Assembly (NCBI GenBank): GCA_017937845.1
Contig: JAGBCV010000029.1
Span: forward strand, 50,741 to 114,740
Length of the DNA stretch: 64,000 bases
From: Clostridia bacterium
GTDB taxonomy: Bacteria; Bacillota; Clostridia; Oscillospirales; CAG-272
Direction: 5' to 3'
In this document: positions 44,686 to 52,802 of the stretch, piece by piece
How positions within the stretch are numbered: position 1 is the stretch's first letter
How the letters are laid out: each line of letters starts with the position of its first letter
Notes under the pieces: model-generated
The model's database searches: none
Told to the model about the DNA's origin: nothing
The model's input: the letters and a program-made list of their open reading frames with translations, nothing else
Program-made: the position numbers and the translations under genes

Positions 44686-45639
44686 TTATAAGATAAATTC
44701 TACGACCTTCATGACAAGCAGAATGGTAAATGGCGAAAGGATCGTGCCGAGGCTGATGAGCTGTGCCGAATACGAGGGCTTTACGTCGTAAAGCGTTGCG
44801 AGAAGCGTCGTGAACGCCGCGGGAGGCAGGGCGACCATGACGGTCAAAAAGACGGCAAGGTCGATATCCGCAATGAGCGCAGAAATGCCCGTAAAGCGGA
44901 GAATGACTGCCAAGAGGAGCGGAAGCGCGACGAGCTTTACTGCAAGAAAGCCGTAAAATTTCGGATTCAAAAAGAACTCTCTCAGCGGAAGCGCCGCAAC
45001 GAGCGAGCCTGTTACGATGAGTGAAAGCGGGGTGCAAAGCGAGCCCATCGTATCCATCGCCGTCATGAGGAAATCGGGGAGGGGAATTTGCACGATATAC
45101 AGCGCAAGACCAATAAAGCAGGGGACTGTACCTGCATTGATGAATATCTTGCGAACTGTGACACCGCTTTCCGCTTTGCCTTTCGACATGAGCCAAACGC
45201 CGAAGCTCCAAACGCCGAGGTTATACGAAATGACGTAAAACGCGCCGTAAAAGAGTCCGATCTCACCAAAAAGAGAATTGAGGATCGGAAAACCGATGAA
45301 GGCGCAGTTGCAAAAGGTAAATGCAAACTGATAAATTTTCTTTTCGTCGATATCCTTGATACGGGAAAAGAGGATAAAGGCAAGCGCGATCGTCAGCGCA
45401 TGAGAAAGGATACCAAAGCCAAGCACGAGAAGCCCGTTTTTGAGATTCAGCGCGGAAAAATCGAGCTTGGTGATGGAATAAATGATGAGAAAGGGCTGTG
45501 CGACCTTGACAACGACGGTGGAAAGTCCTTTTGTGAGGTCAGCATCGATGATCTTTGCTTTTCTTGCGACAAAGCCGACGAGAATCAGCAAAAACAAGCA
45601 TAGTGACGTGGGGATCAGGTCAGCGATATTGATATTCAT
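44686..45639 (-). CDS. AEC family transporter
   Basis: A 317-residue membrane protein of the auxin efflux carrier family, probably moving organic anions such as malate. About ten hydrophobic segments are arranged in two halves (SLCLFLLILVGFVARK.., ..FLTVMVALPPAAFTTLLATLY). ATG 45639 overlaps the stop of the UDG gene (ATGA), so the start is fixed by coupling, not by the longer open frame. The link to UDG is positional only. Confidence 0.85.
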   Translation of the reverse strand: MNINIADLIPTSLCLFLLILVGFVARKAKIIDADLTKGLSTVVVKVAQPFLIIYSITKLDFSALNLKNGLLVLGFGILSHALTIALAFILFSRIKDIDEKKIYQFAFTFCNCAFIGFPILNSLFGEIGLFYGAFYVISYNLGVWSFGVWLMSKGKAESGVTVRKIFINAGTVPCFIGLALYIVQIPLPDFLMTAMDTMGSLCTPLSLIVTGSLVAALPLREFFLNPKFYGFLAVKLVALPLLLAVILRFTGISALIADIDLAVFLTVMVALPPAAFTTLLATLYDVKPSYSAQLISLGTILSPFTILLVMKVVEFIL

Positions 45640-46196
45640 GAAATACCGTCCAATCTTTCCTTGATGGCGATCATATCGGCAAGCATTTCGTCCTTTTTGC
45701 GTGGGTCGCGGAGAAGCGCCGCAGGATGATACACCGCGCAAACGGAGAAGCCGTTTTTATCAAACCATTTGCCATGCTCGGCGGTGATCTTGAAATCGGG
45801 CTTGATGATACGCATAGCCGAGATACGTCCAAGACAAACGATGACCTTGGGGCGGATCGCTTGTACCTGCTCGCGCAGATATCCGATACAGCGGTCTTCC
45901 TCCTCGGGTTTGGGGTCGCGGTTGTTCGGAGGGCGGCATTTCAAAATGTTGGCGATATAGACCTCTTCGCGGTCGATACCGACGGCATCCAGATATTTAT
46001 TGAGCAGCTTGCCTGCCGCGCCGACGAAGGGGATCCCTGATTCATCTTCCTTTTGACCGGGCGCTTCACCGATGAACATGAGCGTCGCCGTGGGCTTGCC
46101 GACACCGAAAACCACGTTGGTTCTCGTTTTGCAAAGCTCGCATTTTTCGCAGACTTTACAAGCCTTTTCAATTTCTTCGAGTGTTTTGGGTTCCAT
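45636..46196 (-). CDS. uracil-DNA glycosylase, family 4 (iron-sulphur)
   Basis: A 186-residue DNA repair enzyme that removes uracil from DNA. The four cluster cysteines are C13, C16, C87 and C103; motif A is GEAPG (43-47) and the late motif is HPAALLR with H157. This is a compact, complete family 4 enzyme. ATG 46196 has GAAGGAACG upstream. It is coupled to the AEC transporter gene downstream. Confidence 0.92.
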   Translation of the reverse strand: MEPKTLEEIEKACKVCEKCELCKTRTNVVFGVGKPTATLMFIGEAPGQKEDESGIPFVGAAGKLLNKYLDAVGIDREEVYIANILKCRPPNNRDPKPEEEDRCIGYLREQVQAIRPKVIVCLGRISAMRIIKPDFKITAEHGKWFDKNGFSVCAVYHPAALLRDPRKKDEMLADMIAIKERLDGIS

Positions 46197-46310
46197 GAAA
46201 TCGTTCCTTCTTTTGATTTTTTGACGTATAAAACGCCATTCATGATCATTATATCACAAACGGCGTTTTGTTTCAATTATATTTTGAATTTTGCTGTATT
46301 TTTTTGCAGA

Positions 46311-46350
46311 AAAGGAACGCTCTCAACCGAGCAGTTGGGAGCGTTCCTTT
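46311..46350 (-). terminator. terminator of the 26-residue peptide gene
   Basis: A 17-bp stem AAAGGAACGCTCTCAAC / GTTGGGAGCGTTCCTTT with one G-T pair; on the minus strand TTTCTGC and then T7 follow. Confidence 0.8.
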
Positions 46351-46360
46351 TGTGAGTGAA

Positions 46361-46441
46361 TTACATAAACAAGAAGATGAGTTTACCAATTGCAGCCACA
46401 GTATATACCACAGAGCAAGCACCGAGAGCAGAAATAAGCAT
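46361..46441 (-). CDS. 26-residue hydrophobic peptide
   Basis: A small ORF with a complete set of signals: consensus-like promoter (46491-46519), a perfect ribosome site (AAAGGAGG, then 7 bases, ATG at 46441) and a strong terminator just after the TAA. The product begins MLISALGACSVVYTVAAIGK and continues with six more hydrophobic residues, forming one membrane-spanning helix with a single Lys. It is divergent from an XRE regulator and shares operator-like motifs with it. It could be a type I-like toxin, a signalling or membrane-modulating peptide, or a bacteriocin-like peptide. I do not recognise a family. Confidence 0.7.
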   Translation of the reverse strand: MLISALGACSVVYTVAAIGKLIFLFM

Positions 46442-46465
46442 AGTTCAAACCTCCTTTGTTGTTAT

Positions 46466-46535
46466 TAGTTAAAAAATAACTTTTATCTTTATTATATATC
46501 TTTTTTAACTAAATGCCAAGATGTATAGTTAAAAA
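46466..46535. promoter_or_regulatory. shared control region with three TAGTTAAAAA motifs
   Basis: The 10-mer TAGTTAAAAA occurs at 46466-46475 and 46526-46535 on the + strand and at 46502-46511 on the minus strand. The minus-strand promoter of the peptide gene is TTGGCA (46519-46514), 17 bases, TATAAT (46496-46491), so the motifs flank its -35 and its start region. A TATAAT at 46539-46544 may serve the XRE gene. The arrangement suggests repression by the XRE protein. Confidence 0.65.
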
Positions 46536-46568
46536 TATTATAATAATTTTTAAGGAGGGGGAGTGGGC

Positions 46569-46844
46569 ATGAACATTGGTGAAAAAATCAGAAATACACG
46601 CGAAGATTTGGATCTGTCTCAATCGGATATGGCGAAATTGATTCCGATGAATCAATCGAATTACTCCAAAATAGAACGCAATATTCAAGAGCCGAATATG
46701 GAACAGTTGCGAAGAATTTGTCAAATCTTAAAATTAGACCCTCGATATCTTTTGGATTTAGGTGAATTTGAATTGATTTCTGTAGATGATATGAAATTGC
46801 TTGCTGATGTGAAAGAATTGATTCAAAAGTATAAAACGACTTGA
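46569..46844 (+). CDS. XRE-family helix-turn-helix regulator
   Basis: A 91-residue regulator with an N-terminal HTH_3 domain (IGEKIRNTREDLDLSQSDMA, then MNQSNYSKIERNIQEPNMEQLRRICQIL with the recognition helix; partial quotes) and a short C-terminal helix that may dimerise. ATG 46569 follows AAGGAGGGG. Codon use is A/T-rich (ATT, AAA, TTG), unlike neighbouring genes. It is divergent from the 26-residue peptide gene and followed by an intergenic repeat; likely the local regulator of that peptide. Confidence 0.85.
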   Translation: MNIGEKIRNTREDLDLSQSDMAKLIPMNQSNYSKIERNIQEPNMEQLRRICQILKLDPRYLLDLGEFELISVDDMKLLADVKELIQKYKTT

Positions 46845-46861
46845 ATTGCTTGCCGAAAAAA

Positions 46862-46993
46862 ATCGCCTCCCTTGTGTAAAGGGAGGTGGCAAGACAAAGT
46901 CTTGACGGAGGGATTGGTGGTTTTTAGATTAAAATTTTTTGCCAATCCCTCAGTTTCGCTGACGCTCAACAGCTCCCTTTGCACAAGGGAGCC
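46862..46993. repeat. intergenic inverted repeat (CCCTTTGCACAAGGG family)
   Basis: Arms CTCCCTTGTGTAAAGGGAGG and CAGCTCCCTTTGCACAAGGG enclose GACGGAGGGATTGG..CCAATCCCTCAG. The best relative is at 16563. It may double as terminator for both flanking genes. Confidence 0.8.
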
Positions 46994-47017
46994 TGTTTTT
47001 TTATAACTAATTACGCC

Positions 47018-47647
47018 TCAATTCGCAAGCGGCGCTAAGGTATCGACGGCGTTTTCCTCGCAGATGGGAAAGCAATGCTCTTTGAGATAGGAAAGCGAAG
47101 CTTCACCCTCCATGCGCGTGCCAAATTCTCCGATAAAGAGATTTTCGCGCAGATATTTTGCTTTTTTTCCGCTGAAGGTCGGCGGCGTTTCTAAAAGCTC
47201 CAGATAATAGCGCGCTTTTTTCTGTTCCAACGGTTCAAAATAGGCGCGGCTCGGCAAGGCATATCCCCGATGCGAAAGAAATCGGCAAACACGAAAAAGC
47301 GATTCCGACTCCTCAAAGCCATAAATTGCAAGGATTTCATGCCCTGCATTTTTATCTTTGGCAAGGTCGATGCCGTTTTTTTCCGATGCTTCACTTTGAT
47401 GGAGCTTGGTTATGTAGATGGCACAGCCGCCGTTTTTTTCGGGAAAGACCTCAATGCAGATGCGCCCGCGCGCGGCATCAAAGCCCGTTTCATGCTTGGC
47501 GTAATCGAGGATATTCCAAATGGCTTTTCGCGTTTCCGTATTTTCATAATCCAGCTTTTCGCAGGTTAAATTGTATTTCATCATATCAAAGGGTGTGAGC
47601 AAGACCTTCAGCTTATCTTCGCCTATGAGATGCAGTTCCAAAATCAT
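47018..47647 (-). CDS. MecA-like adaptor protein
   Basis: A 209-residue adaptor of the MecA family, which delivers substrates to the ClpC unfoldase. The N-terminal substrate-binding half (ELHLIGEDKLKVLLTPFDMMKYNLTCE; landmark LTPFDMMKYN) and the C-terminal ClpC-binding half (SLFRVCRFLSHRG..) are both present, joined by an acidic/Lys linker. I chose ATG 47647 because AAGGATGG is placed correctly; a longer frame from 47677 overlaps a TATAAT-like box. It is divergent from trpS. Confidence 0.75.
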   Translation of the reverse strand: MILELHLIGEDKLKVLLTPFDMMKYNLTCEKLDYENTETRKAIWNILDYAKHETGFDAARGRICIEVFPEKNGGCAIYITKLHQSEASEKNGIDLAKDKNAGHEILAIYGFEESESLFRVCRFLSHRGYALPSRAYFEPLEQKKARYYLELLETPPTFSGKKAKYLRENLFIGEFGTRMEGEASLSYLKEHCFPICEENAVDTLAPLAN

Positions 47648-47759
47648 CACCATCCTTGGGTCGTATTCTCCTATCATTATACGCCAAAGCGCGGGAAAAA
47701 TCCATACGCAAATTTCTGGTATTTTTCATGGGCGGGAATACCTTTTTTCATATTGCCCC

Positions 47760-47787
47760 TTGAAAAAATTTTTGTTTGTGATACAAT
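47760..47787 (+). promoter_or_regulatory. SigmaA promoter of trpS
   Basis: TTGAAA (47760-47765), 16 bases, TACAAT (47782-47787). No T-box or trp leader features were found in the ~85-base leader. Confidence 0.65.
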
Positions 47788-47872
47788 AATATAAAGGGAG
47801 TATGATATCCCCATGAATTTTACAAACAGCTTGACATAAGAATACATAGAGAAAGAGAGATTTCTGAATCAT

Positions 47873-48889
47873 ATGGAATTTTCAAAAGATAAAAAGACGA
47901 TCCTTTCGGGCGTTCAGCCCAGCGGCAACCTCACCATCGGTAACTATCTCGGCGCGATCCGCAACTGGGTCGCATTGCAGAACGACTCCTACGAAACACA
48001 TAATTTCCTGTATTGCGTCATGGATATGCACGCCATCACCGTTCGCCAAGTACCTGCTGAGCTTCGCCGCAGAACCCTTGAAACCGTCGCCATTTATATG
48101 GCTTGCGGTATCGACCCCGAAAAGAGCCTTCTTTTCGTACAGAGCCACGTCCCCGCGCACGCACAGCTCGGTTGGGTCCTCGATTGCTATACCATGTTCG
48201 GTGAGCTTTCCCGTATGACACAGTTCAAGGATAAAAGTGCAAAAAATGCACAAAATATCAATGCGGGACTTTTCACGTATCCTGCGCTGATGGCGGCAGA
48301 TATCCTTCTTTATCAAGCGGATATCGTTCCCGTCGGTCTTGACCAGAAGCAGCATATTGAAATTACACGCGATATCGCGGAACGCTTCAATCAGATCTAT
48401 GGCGATACCTTCGTCATTCCCGAGCCTTACATGACCAAGGCAGGCACGAAGATCTGTTCTCTCCAGGACCCGACGAAGAAGATGAGCAAATCCGACGAAA
48501 ACGCAAACGCTTGCGTCCTCATGTTCGATTCCAAGGACGATATCATTCGTAAATTCAAGCGCGCCGTAACGGATAGCGACACCGTCGTTCGTTATGCGGA
48601 CGGCAAGGACGGCATCAATAACCTCATGTCCATCTATTCCTGCTTCACAGGCAAGACCTATGAAGAAATCGAAAAGGAATTTGAAGGCCGCGGCTACGGC
48701 GACTTCAAGCTCGCCGTCGGTGAAGCTTGTGCAGAGGGACTTGCGCCCATTCAGGCGGAATATAAGCGCCTCATGGCAGACAAGGGCTATCTCGAGGGTC
48801 TGCTCCGTGAAAATGCCGATAAAGCGTCTTACATCGCAGGCAGAACACTTTCCAAGGTTTATCGCAAGATCGGTTTCCTCGCAAAATAA
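47873..48889 (+). CDS. trpS: tryptophanyl-tRNA synthetase
   Basis: A 338-residue class I synthetase charging tRNA-Trp. The HIGH-like motif is PSGNLTIGNYLG (16-27) and the KMSKS loop reads KKMSKSDENANAC. Full length, with the usual GVQPSG start. It heads a + strand run with the TagO-like transferase (20-base gap). Codon use is strongly biased, as expected for an expressed synthetase. Confidence 0.96.
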   Translation: MEFSKDKKTILSGVQPSGNLTIGNYLGAIRNWVALQNDSYETHNFLYCVMDMHAITVRQVPAELRRRTLETVAIYMACGIDPEKSLLFVQSHVPAHAQLGWVLDCYTMFGELSRMTQFKDKSAKNAQNINAGLFTYPALMAADILLYQADIVPVGLDQKQHIEITRDIAERFNQIYGDTFVIPEPYMTKAGTKICSLQDPTKKMSKSDENANACVLMFDSKDDIIRKFKRAVTDSDTVVRYADGKDGINNLMSIYSCFTGKTYEEIEKEFEGRGYGDFKLAVGEACAEGLAPIQAEYKRLMADKGYLEGLLRENADKASYIAGRTLSKVYRKIGFLAK

Positions 48890-48909
48890 CGAGAAATTGG
48901 ATTGATTTT

Positions 48910-50007
48910 ATGTTAAAAAACTTTTCTTCGCCCGACGTTTTGTATGCGCTGGCATCGCTTGCGCTTGCGTTTCTCGTGGCGTATTTCGGTACACCGCTTG
49001 CCAAGGAGTTGGCGGTGAAATGCCGATGCTTTGATATTCCCGACGGCAATCGAAAATTACATTCCGTACCTGTTCCGTATTTTGGCGGACTTGCGATTTT
49101 TGTCGGTTTTTCTGTGGCGTTTCTGCTGTTTTCGTATATGCTGACGGGAACGCTTCCGAGCGAGCTTGTCGTGATGTTCATCGGCGGGGCTTCGATCTGC
49201 CTTGTGGGACTGATCGACGATATGTACGATATGCGCCCGATGGTGAAATTCATCTGTCAGATCGGGATTTCCGCGTTTACGGCGTATTTCGGCTTTGCCA
49301 TCGAATATATCAACGTATTTGGCTATACGCTTCGCTTCGGCGCATTTGCCGAGCTTGTAACGGTCGTTTGGCTCGTCATGATGATGAACGCCGTCAACCT
49401 GATCGATGGGCTTGACGGGCTTGCGGGCGGTGTTTCCGTTTTGGAATCCTTTGCCTTGCTGATCACCGCCATTCTCATGGGCGATCCCGTTTGCGCCATC
49501 GTTTCGGCGGCACTTTGCGGCGCGACGCTTGGCTTTTTGCCGTTTAATTTCGGCAGAGCGACGGTCTTTATGGGCGATGCGGGCGCGATGCTGATCGGCT
49601 ATATCATGGCTTGCATCTCCGTTTTCGGACTTTTCAAGGCGCAGGCGCTCTTTTCCGTCATCGTCCCTGCGATGATCTTCGCGCTCCCCGTCATCGATGC
49701 CGTAACGTCGTTTTTCCGCCGCATTTTCCATGGGCAAAGCCCCTTTGCGGCAGACCATAAGCATCTGCATCACGTGCTTCTTGATAACGGCTTTACGCCC
49801 GTGCAATCCGTCGTTGCGCTGATGACGGCTTCCGCACTTTTCTGCATCGCCTCCATTCTCTATATGAAATGGAAATGGCTGTCGCTCGGCATCTTTGTTT
49901 TGAGCATCGTATTTCTTGCCGTTCTGAAATACGATAAGCATTTTCTCGGACGGCTCAAAAAGAAAACGACGCTTGGCGTCGTTCATAATCCCAATGAAAC
50001 CGTATAA
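48910..50007 (+). CDS. undecaprenyl-phosphate sugar-1-phosphate transferase (TagO/WecA-type)
   Basis: A 365-residue polytopic membrane enzyme of the MraY/WecA family that starts lipid-linked glycan assembly, most likely by transferring GlcNAc-1-phosphate to undecaprenyl phosphate. Motifs are GLIDDMYDMRP (Mg-binding), NLIDGLDGLAGG, FMGDAGAMLIGY and the C-terminal ADHKHLHHVLL loop that separates WecA/TagO from MraY. The substrate sugar is inferred from family only. No ribosome site of note before ATG 48910, so translation may be coupled to trpS. Confidence 0.9.
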   Translation: MLKNFSSPDVLYALASLALAFLVAYFGTPLAKELAVKCRCFDIPDGNRKLHSVPVPYFGGLAIFVGFSVAFLLFSYMLTGTLPSELVVMFIGGASICLVGLIDDMYDMRPMVKFICQIGISAFTAYFGFAIEYINVFGYTLRFGAFAELVTVVWLVMMMNAVNLIDGLDGLAGGVSVLESFALLITAILMGDPVCAIVSAALCGATLGFLPFNFGRATVFMGDAGAMLIGYIMACISVFGLFKAQALFSVIVPAMIFALPVIDAVTSFFRRIFHGQSPFAADHKHLHHVLLDNGFTPVQSVVALMTASALFCIASILYMKWKWLSLGIFVLSIVFLAVLKYDKHFLGRLKKKTTLGVVHNPNETV

Positions 50008-50031
50008 CCCCGAAAGAGAGGATGGACGAAA

Positions 50032-50793
50032 ATGAAAAAACTGTTTGCTTCCAAAAGTTTTTTGACGGTGATGTCCATTCTCTCCGTTCTTTTGGTCTTT
50101 GCGCTGCTTTGCGTGGGAACGCTTATGATCTTGCATCAGATGGATATCATCGCTTTCCCCGGGGATGCACCCGCAGGGATGCTTACAAGCCCCGAGGAAG
50201 CTCCTGCGCTTCCCGTATATACGAAGGAGCCGGGCGAAGCGCTTGCGATGCAAACGGGCGGTAAGGCATATGAAAAGCTCATCATGGAAACGCCGTTTTT
50301 GAATGAATTTTACGTCCAGGTCGAGGTCGAATCCGATATGACCGAGGGCGCTTTTGTCAAGGGCATTTATGAAATATGGCGTTATGGCGATAAATACCGC
50401 ATCCATCGTTACTCCATAGCGGATAACGAGGTGGAATATGTCATGATCTGCGACGGCTTCCGCGTGCAGATCGCTGATTTTGCGAATGCGTCGATTACAT
50501 ATGACGCATATGATGCGAAATACGCCTTTTCCGACGTTGCGCCGATCCCGAATTTCCGTAAGATCTTAGCGGAGGAGCATCGCTTTACCGAATATTCGGC
50601 GTTTGGCGATACTTGTATGTTTTTTTGCGAATATCCTGCGCTTGGCGTCTTGGATAAGGTTGAATTTTCTAAATCTACGGGTCTGATTTCCTATTATCAC
50701 CGTTTACATGGCGAAAATACGCTTCTTTCCGTCAATATGCTGGCGATGGATCTGGATTTCGTATTCGTTGACCATATGTTTTCGTTTGATTAA
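50032..50793 (+). CDS. membrane-anchored extracytoplasmic protein of unknown function
   Basis: A 253-residue protein with an N-terminal anchor helix (about residues 11-36, SFLTVMSILSVLLVFALLCV) and a soluble domain outside the membrane (EKLIMETPFLNEFYVQVEVE, YEIWRYGDKYRIHRYS, FRVQIADFANASITYDAYDAKYAF; short landmarks). The alternation of strands recalls LolA/LppX-like beta folds, but this is a guess. It follows the TagO-like gene by 24 bases with AAAGAGAGGA upstream, suggesting a cell-envelope role. Family not recognised. Confidence 0.65.
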   Translation: MKKLFASKSFLTVMSILSVLLVFALLCVGTLMILHQMDIIAFPGDAPAGMLTSPEEAPALPVYTKEPGEALAMQTGGKAYEKLIMETPFLNEFYVQVEVESDMTEGAFVKGIYEIWRYGDKYRIHRYSIADNEVEYVMICDGFRVQIADFANASITYDAYDAKYAFSDVAPIPNFRKILAEEHRFTEYSAFGDTCMFFCEYPALGVLDKVEFSKSTGLISYYHRLHGENTLLSVNMLAMDLDFVFVDHMFSFD

Positions 50794-51134
50794 AGCAAAA
50801 GCAAAGCCAAGATCAGCCCTAAAATATTGCCGTTATCCTCCGTATCTCCGCGTATGAGCGAAAAAAGGAAGATAAACAACAGAATATCCTCCGCCGTCAG
50901 CCTTTCGAGAAAGCCTCCCGCCATTCCCGAGGAGGACGGCGGCTTCTTTTCTTCGTTTGGCATGGCGGGCGGTGGAGGAACGGCTTTTTCGGCGGTGTCT
51001 TCGGGGAGCTCGATGCGTTCCGTCGGTTTTTTCTCGGGTGCGCGGTATAGATTGCCGTGATAATCGGGCGGAACGGAAAAGCTTGCGCCGTTTTTTTCGT
51101 TTCCCTCAATGAACCCATAGCTGCGGCTATACAT
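50790..51134 (-). CDS. hypothetical protein with hydrophobic C-terminus (third gene of unknown operon)
   Basis: A 114-residue protein: a soluble N-terminal half (MYSRSYGFIEGN.., Pro-rich centre PPPPAMPNEEKKPP) and a C-terminal hydrophobic tail (LLFIFLFSLIRGDTEDNGNI, then an Ile/Leu run). The tail motif ILLFIFLFSLI..GD resembles short conserved clostridial proteins of unknown role. ATG 51134 follows AAAGGGGAGG. It overlaps the end of the convergent 50032 gene by 4 bases. Part of a three-gene minus-strand operon. Confidence 0.65.
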   Translation of the reverse strand: MYSRSYGFIEGNEKNGASFSVPPDYHGNLYRAPEKKPTERIELPEDTAEKAVPPPPAMPNEEKKPPSSSGMAGGFLERLTAEDILLFIFLFSLIRGDTEDNGNILGLILALLLL

Positions 51135-51150
51135 CGTTTTCGCCTCCCCT

Positions 51151-51510
51151 TTAGAAAAGATTTCCGAATTGTCCCGCCATTTCCGCAAGGCGCATCATGG
51201 AAAGCATTTTGTCGATCTTGGCGCAGCGTCTGTCGTCTAAAAACGGTTTTAAGGCAAGAAGAAGCTCGCGTGTATGCTTCAAATTTTCCGCAAGCATGGG
51301 CGATGGCGTAAAAAACGAAGGGAGCGCAACGGCAACCTCAGAGGCGGGCGATTGTTCCTTTGGCGGCTCCGGCTCGGGCGTGGCTTCGGTCGGCGTTTCC
51401 TGCGGCTTTGCGGTATTTGACGTCATGGTATCGGCAAGCGCCTTGATCTGCGCGAGCATGGCGGGGTTTGCGAGAATTTGGTCGAGCTTGGCGCTGAAAT
51501 CTCCTGTCAA
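51151..51510 (-). CDS. hypothetical helical protein (second gene of unknown operon)
   Basis: A 119-residue soluble protein: an N-terminal helix with the phrase LDQILANPAMLAQIKALAD, a Thr/Pro/Glu-rich linker (about 35-60) and a C-terminal helical half (LLLALKPFLDDRRCAKIDKM). The start overlaps the preceding stop (ATGA at 51507-51510). Family not recognised, although the layout (helical ends and a Pro-rich linker) matches its neighbours and suggests a small complex. Confidence 0.65.
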   Translation of the reverse strand: MTGDFSAKLDQILANPAMLAQIKALADTMTSNTAKPQETPTEATPEPEPPKEQSPASEVAVALPSFFTPSPMLAENLKHTRELLLALKPFLDDRRCAKIDKMLSMMRLAEMAGQFGNLF

Positions 51511-51749
51511 GACGATTCACCGTCCAGTGTTTTGAGAATCTCCTCCGTGCGTTCCTTGCCGAGGGCTTCAAGCAGGCGGTTGAGGTCGGACGGGCTGGAT
51601 TTTGCGAGCATTCCGCGGAATTTTGCGGTGTTTGCCTGCGCGGTCTTTTCATTCATACCGAGCGCCGCGGCGATTTCCGTGAATTTTTGCGAAAGCTCGG
51701 CATCTCCGAGCATCAAAAGGGCGTTTATCATATCTTGGGTTACTTCCAT
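51507..51749 (-). CDS. hypothetical helical protein (first gene of unknown operon)
   Basis: An 80-residue all-helical protein (QDMINALLMLGDAELSQKFT, then KFRGMLAKSSPSDLNRLLEA and a C-terminal acidic end). ATG 51749 follows AAAGGATTT. First of three coupled genes; no homologue recognised. The EALGKERTEEIL segment hints at a helix-hairpin packing, nothing more. Confidence 0.65.
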   Translation of the reverse strand: MEVTQDMINALLMLGDAELSQKFTEIAAALGMNEKTAQANTAKFRGMLAKSSPSDLNRLLEALGKERTEEILKTLDGESS

Positions 51750-51867
51750 CGTGTAAAATCCTTTCGTATCTTTGATAGAATTTGGGTTTGCTTCATTCTA
51801 TGCGGAAATTTGGGATTTTGCCACATTTTGCGAAATTTTCATTCATAAAATATAACCAAAGGAGTAC

Positions 51868-52392
51868 ATGATCTTGAAATACACACCGAAAAAGAATAAA
51901 AAAGGCAGTCTTGTTTCTCTCGTCTTGACCTTGCTTGGCGGTGCGGGACTCGTTTTTTCCGTCACGGCAGAGCTTGAATCTGCGCTGTACGTCCAGCTCA
52001 TATCGCTTTTTCTTTTTGTCATTGGGTTTGAATTTTTATACCGTTACGAAATGACGACTTTCGTTTATATTTTAGATGAAAAGGATTTTGTCATCATCAA
52101 AGAGGTCGGCAAGAAAAAGACCTGCGTTTGTAATCTTTCCATGCGTACTGCGCTTTCGATCCATCCGACATCCAAAAGAAAAAAGGATAAAAAATCGCTC
52201 GAAAAGACCTATGGCAGGACAGAGATCCGCTATAATCATACGCAAGCGATGTGTTCCAAGCAAAAATATTCGATTTTGTTTTCCTTTAACGATAAGGTGG
52301 CGGAAATCATCTTTGAACCGAGCGAGCAGATGGTTTCGGCAATTCAAAAACGCATCGCGGAAAATGAAGATATCGATTTTGTTTTTGACTGA
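51868..52392 (+). CDS. hypothetical membrane protein
   Basis: A 174-residue protein with two N-terminal hydrophobic segments (LVSLVLTLLGGAGLVFSV and VQLISLFLFVIGFEFLY) and a basic cytoplasmic C-terminal half ending in an acidic tail. The pattern, a two-helix anchor followed by a domain of strands, resembles PH-domain-like YdjZ/DUF304-type proteins, but the match is weak. The start is uncertain: ATG 51868 lies very close to the ribosome site AAAGGAG, TTG 51874 would be better spaced. Confidence 0.6.
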   Translation: MILKYTPKKNKKGSLVSLVLTLLGGAGLVFSVTAELESALYVQLISLFLFVIGFEFLYRYEMTTFVYILDEKDFVIIKEVGKKKTCVCNLSMRTALSIHPTSKRKKDKKSLEKTYGRTEIRYNHTQAMCSKQKYSILFSFNDKVAEIIFEPSEQMVSAIQKRIAENEDIDFVFD

Positions 52393-52455
52393 TACAATCG
52401 TTTTTCCGTATGGATACAGCCGACGAAAATCCTCAAAATATTTCCTGTATACCAC

Positions 52456-52484
52456 TTGAAAATCAATGGGGTATCGTATATAAT
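52456..52484 (+). promoter_or_regulatory. SigmaA promoter of acpP
   Basis: TTGAAA (52456-52461), 17 bases, TATAAT (52479-52484). Confidence 0.8.
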
Positions 52485-52525
52485 AACCTTATCTATTAGA
52501 TATTTATATTTTTGGAGGTAGACTT

Positions 52526-52756
52526 ATGGATATGTTAGAAGCAGTAAAAGAAATTCTTGCAAAGCAGCTCAGAGTAGACGTTGACAGCCTTTCGGATGAT
52601 ACCGATATCGTGGATGATCTCGGCGCGGATTCCCTTGACGTTGTGGAAATGCTGATGACCATTGAACAGGAATATGGCGTTGTCGTTCCCGACGAAGCCA
52701 TCATGACGTTCAAAACCGTTGGCGACGTTGCAAAATATATCGAAAATAATCAGTGA
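52526..52756 (+). CDS. acpP: acyl carrier protein
   Basis: A 76-residue acyl carrier protein. The phosphopantetheine attachment serine is S36 in LGADSLDVVEML. Acidic, four-helix length, canonical. ATG 52526 follows GGAGGTAG. It stands alone, away from fab genes, with its own promoter and terminator, so it may be the housekeeping ACP expressed separately. Confidence 0.96.
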   Translation: MDMLEAVKEILAKQLRVDVDSLSDDTDIVDDLGADSLDVVEMLMTIEQEYGVVVPDEAIMTFKTVGDVAKYIENNQ

Positions 52757-52764
52757 TATACATA

Positions 52765-52790
52765 AAAAGGGTTGCGAAAGCAACCCTTTT
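52765..52790. terminator. bidirectional terminator between acpP and the ECF gene
   Basis: AAAAGGGTTGC / GCAACCCTTTT, 11-bp perfect stem with a GAAA loop; serves both converging genes. Confidence 0.9.
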
Positions 52791-52802
52791 GTTTTGATCA
52801 AT

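Noticed and set aside
42293..44791. Two long + strand frames (42293-43345 and 43394-44791)
   Set aside because: Antisense to the hydroxyacid dehydrogenase and PPi-PFK genes; Cys-rich, irregular composition typical of shadows.
44602..44791. Longer start for the AEC transporter gene (45741) and for several lipoproteins
   Set aside because: Upstream extensions lack ribosome sites and would destroy ATGA coupling or signal peptides; shorter starts were used.
47700..47872. Possible T-box or trp leader before trpS (and likewise before cysS at 6174-6285)
   Set aside because: No AGGGTGGTACCGCG-like antiterminator or specifier structure; only promoter and short leader are visible.
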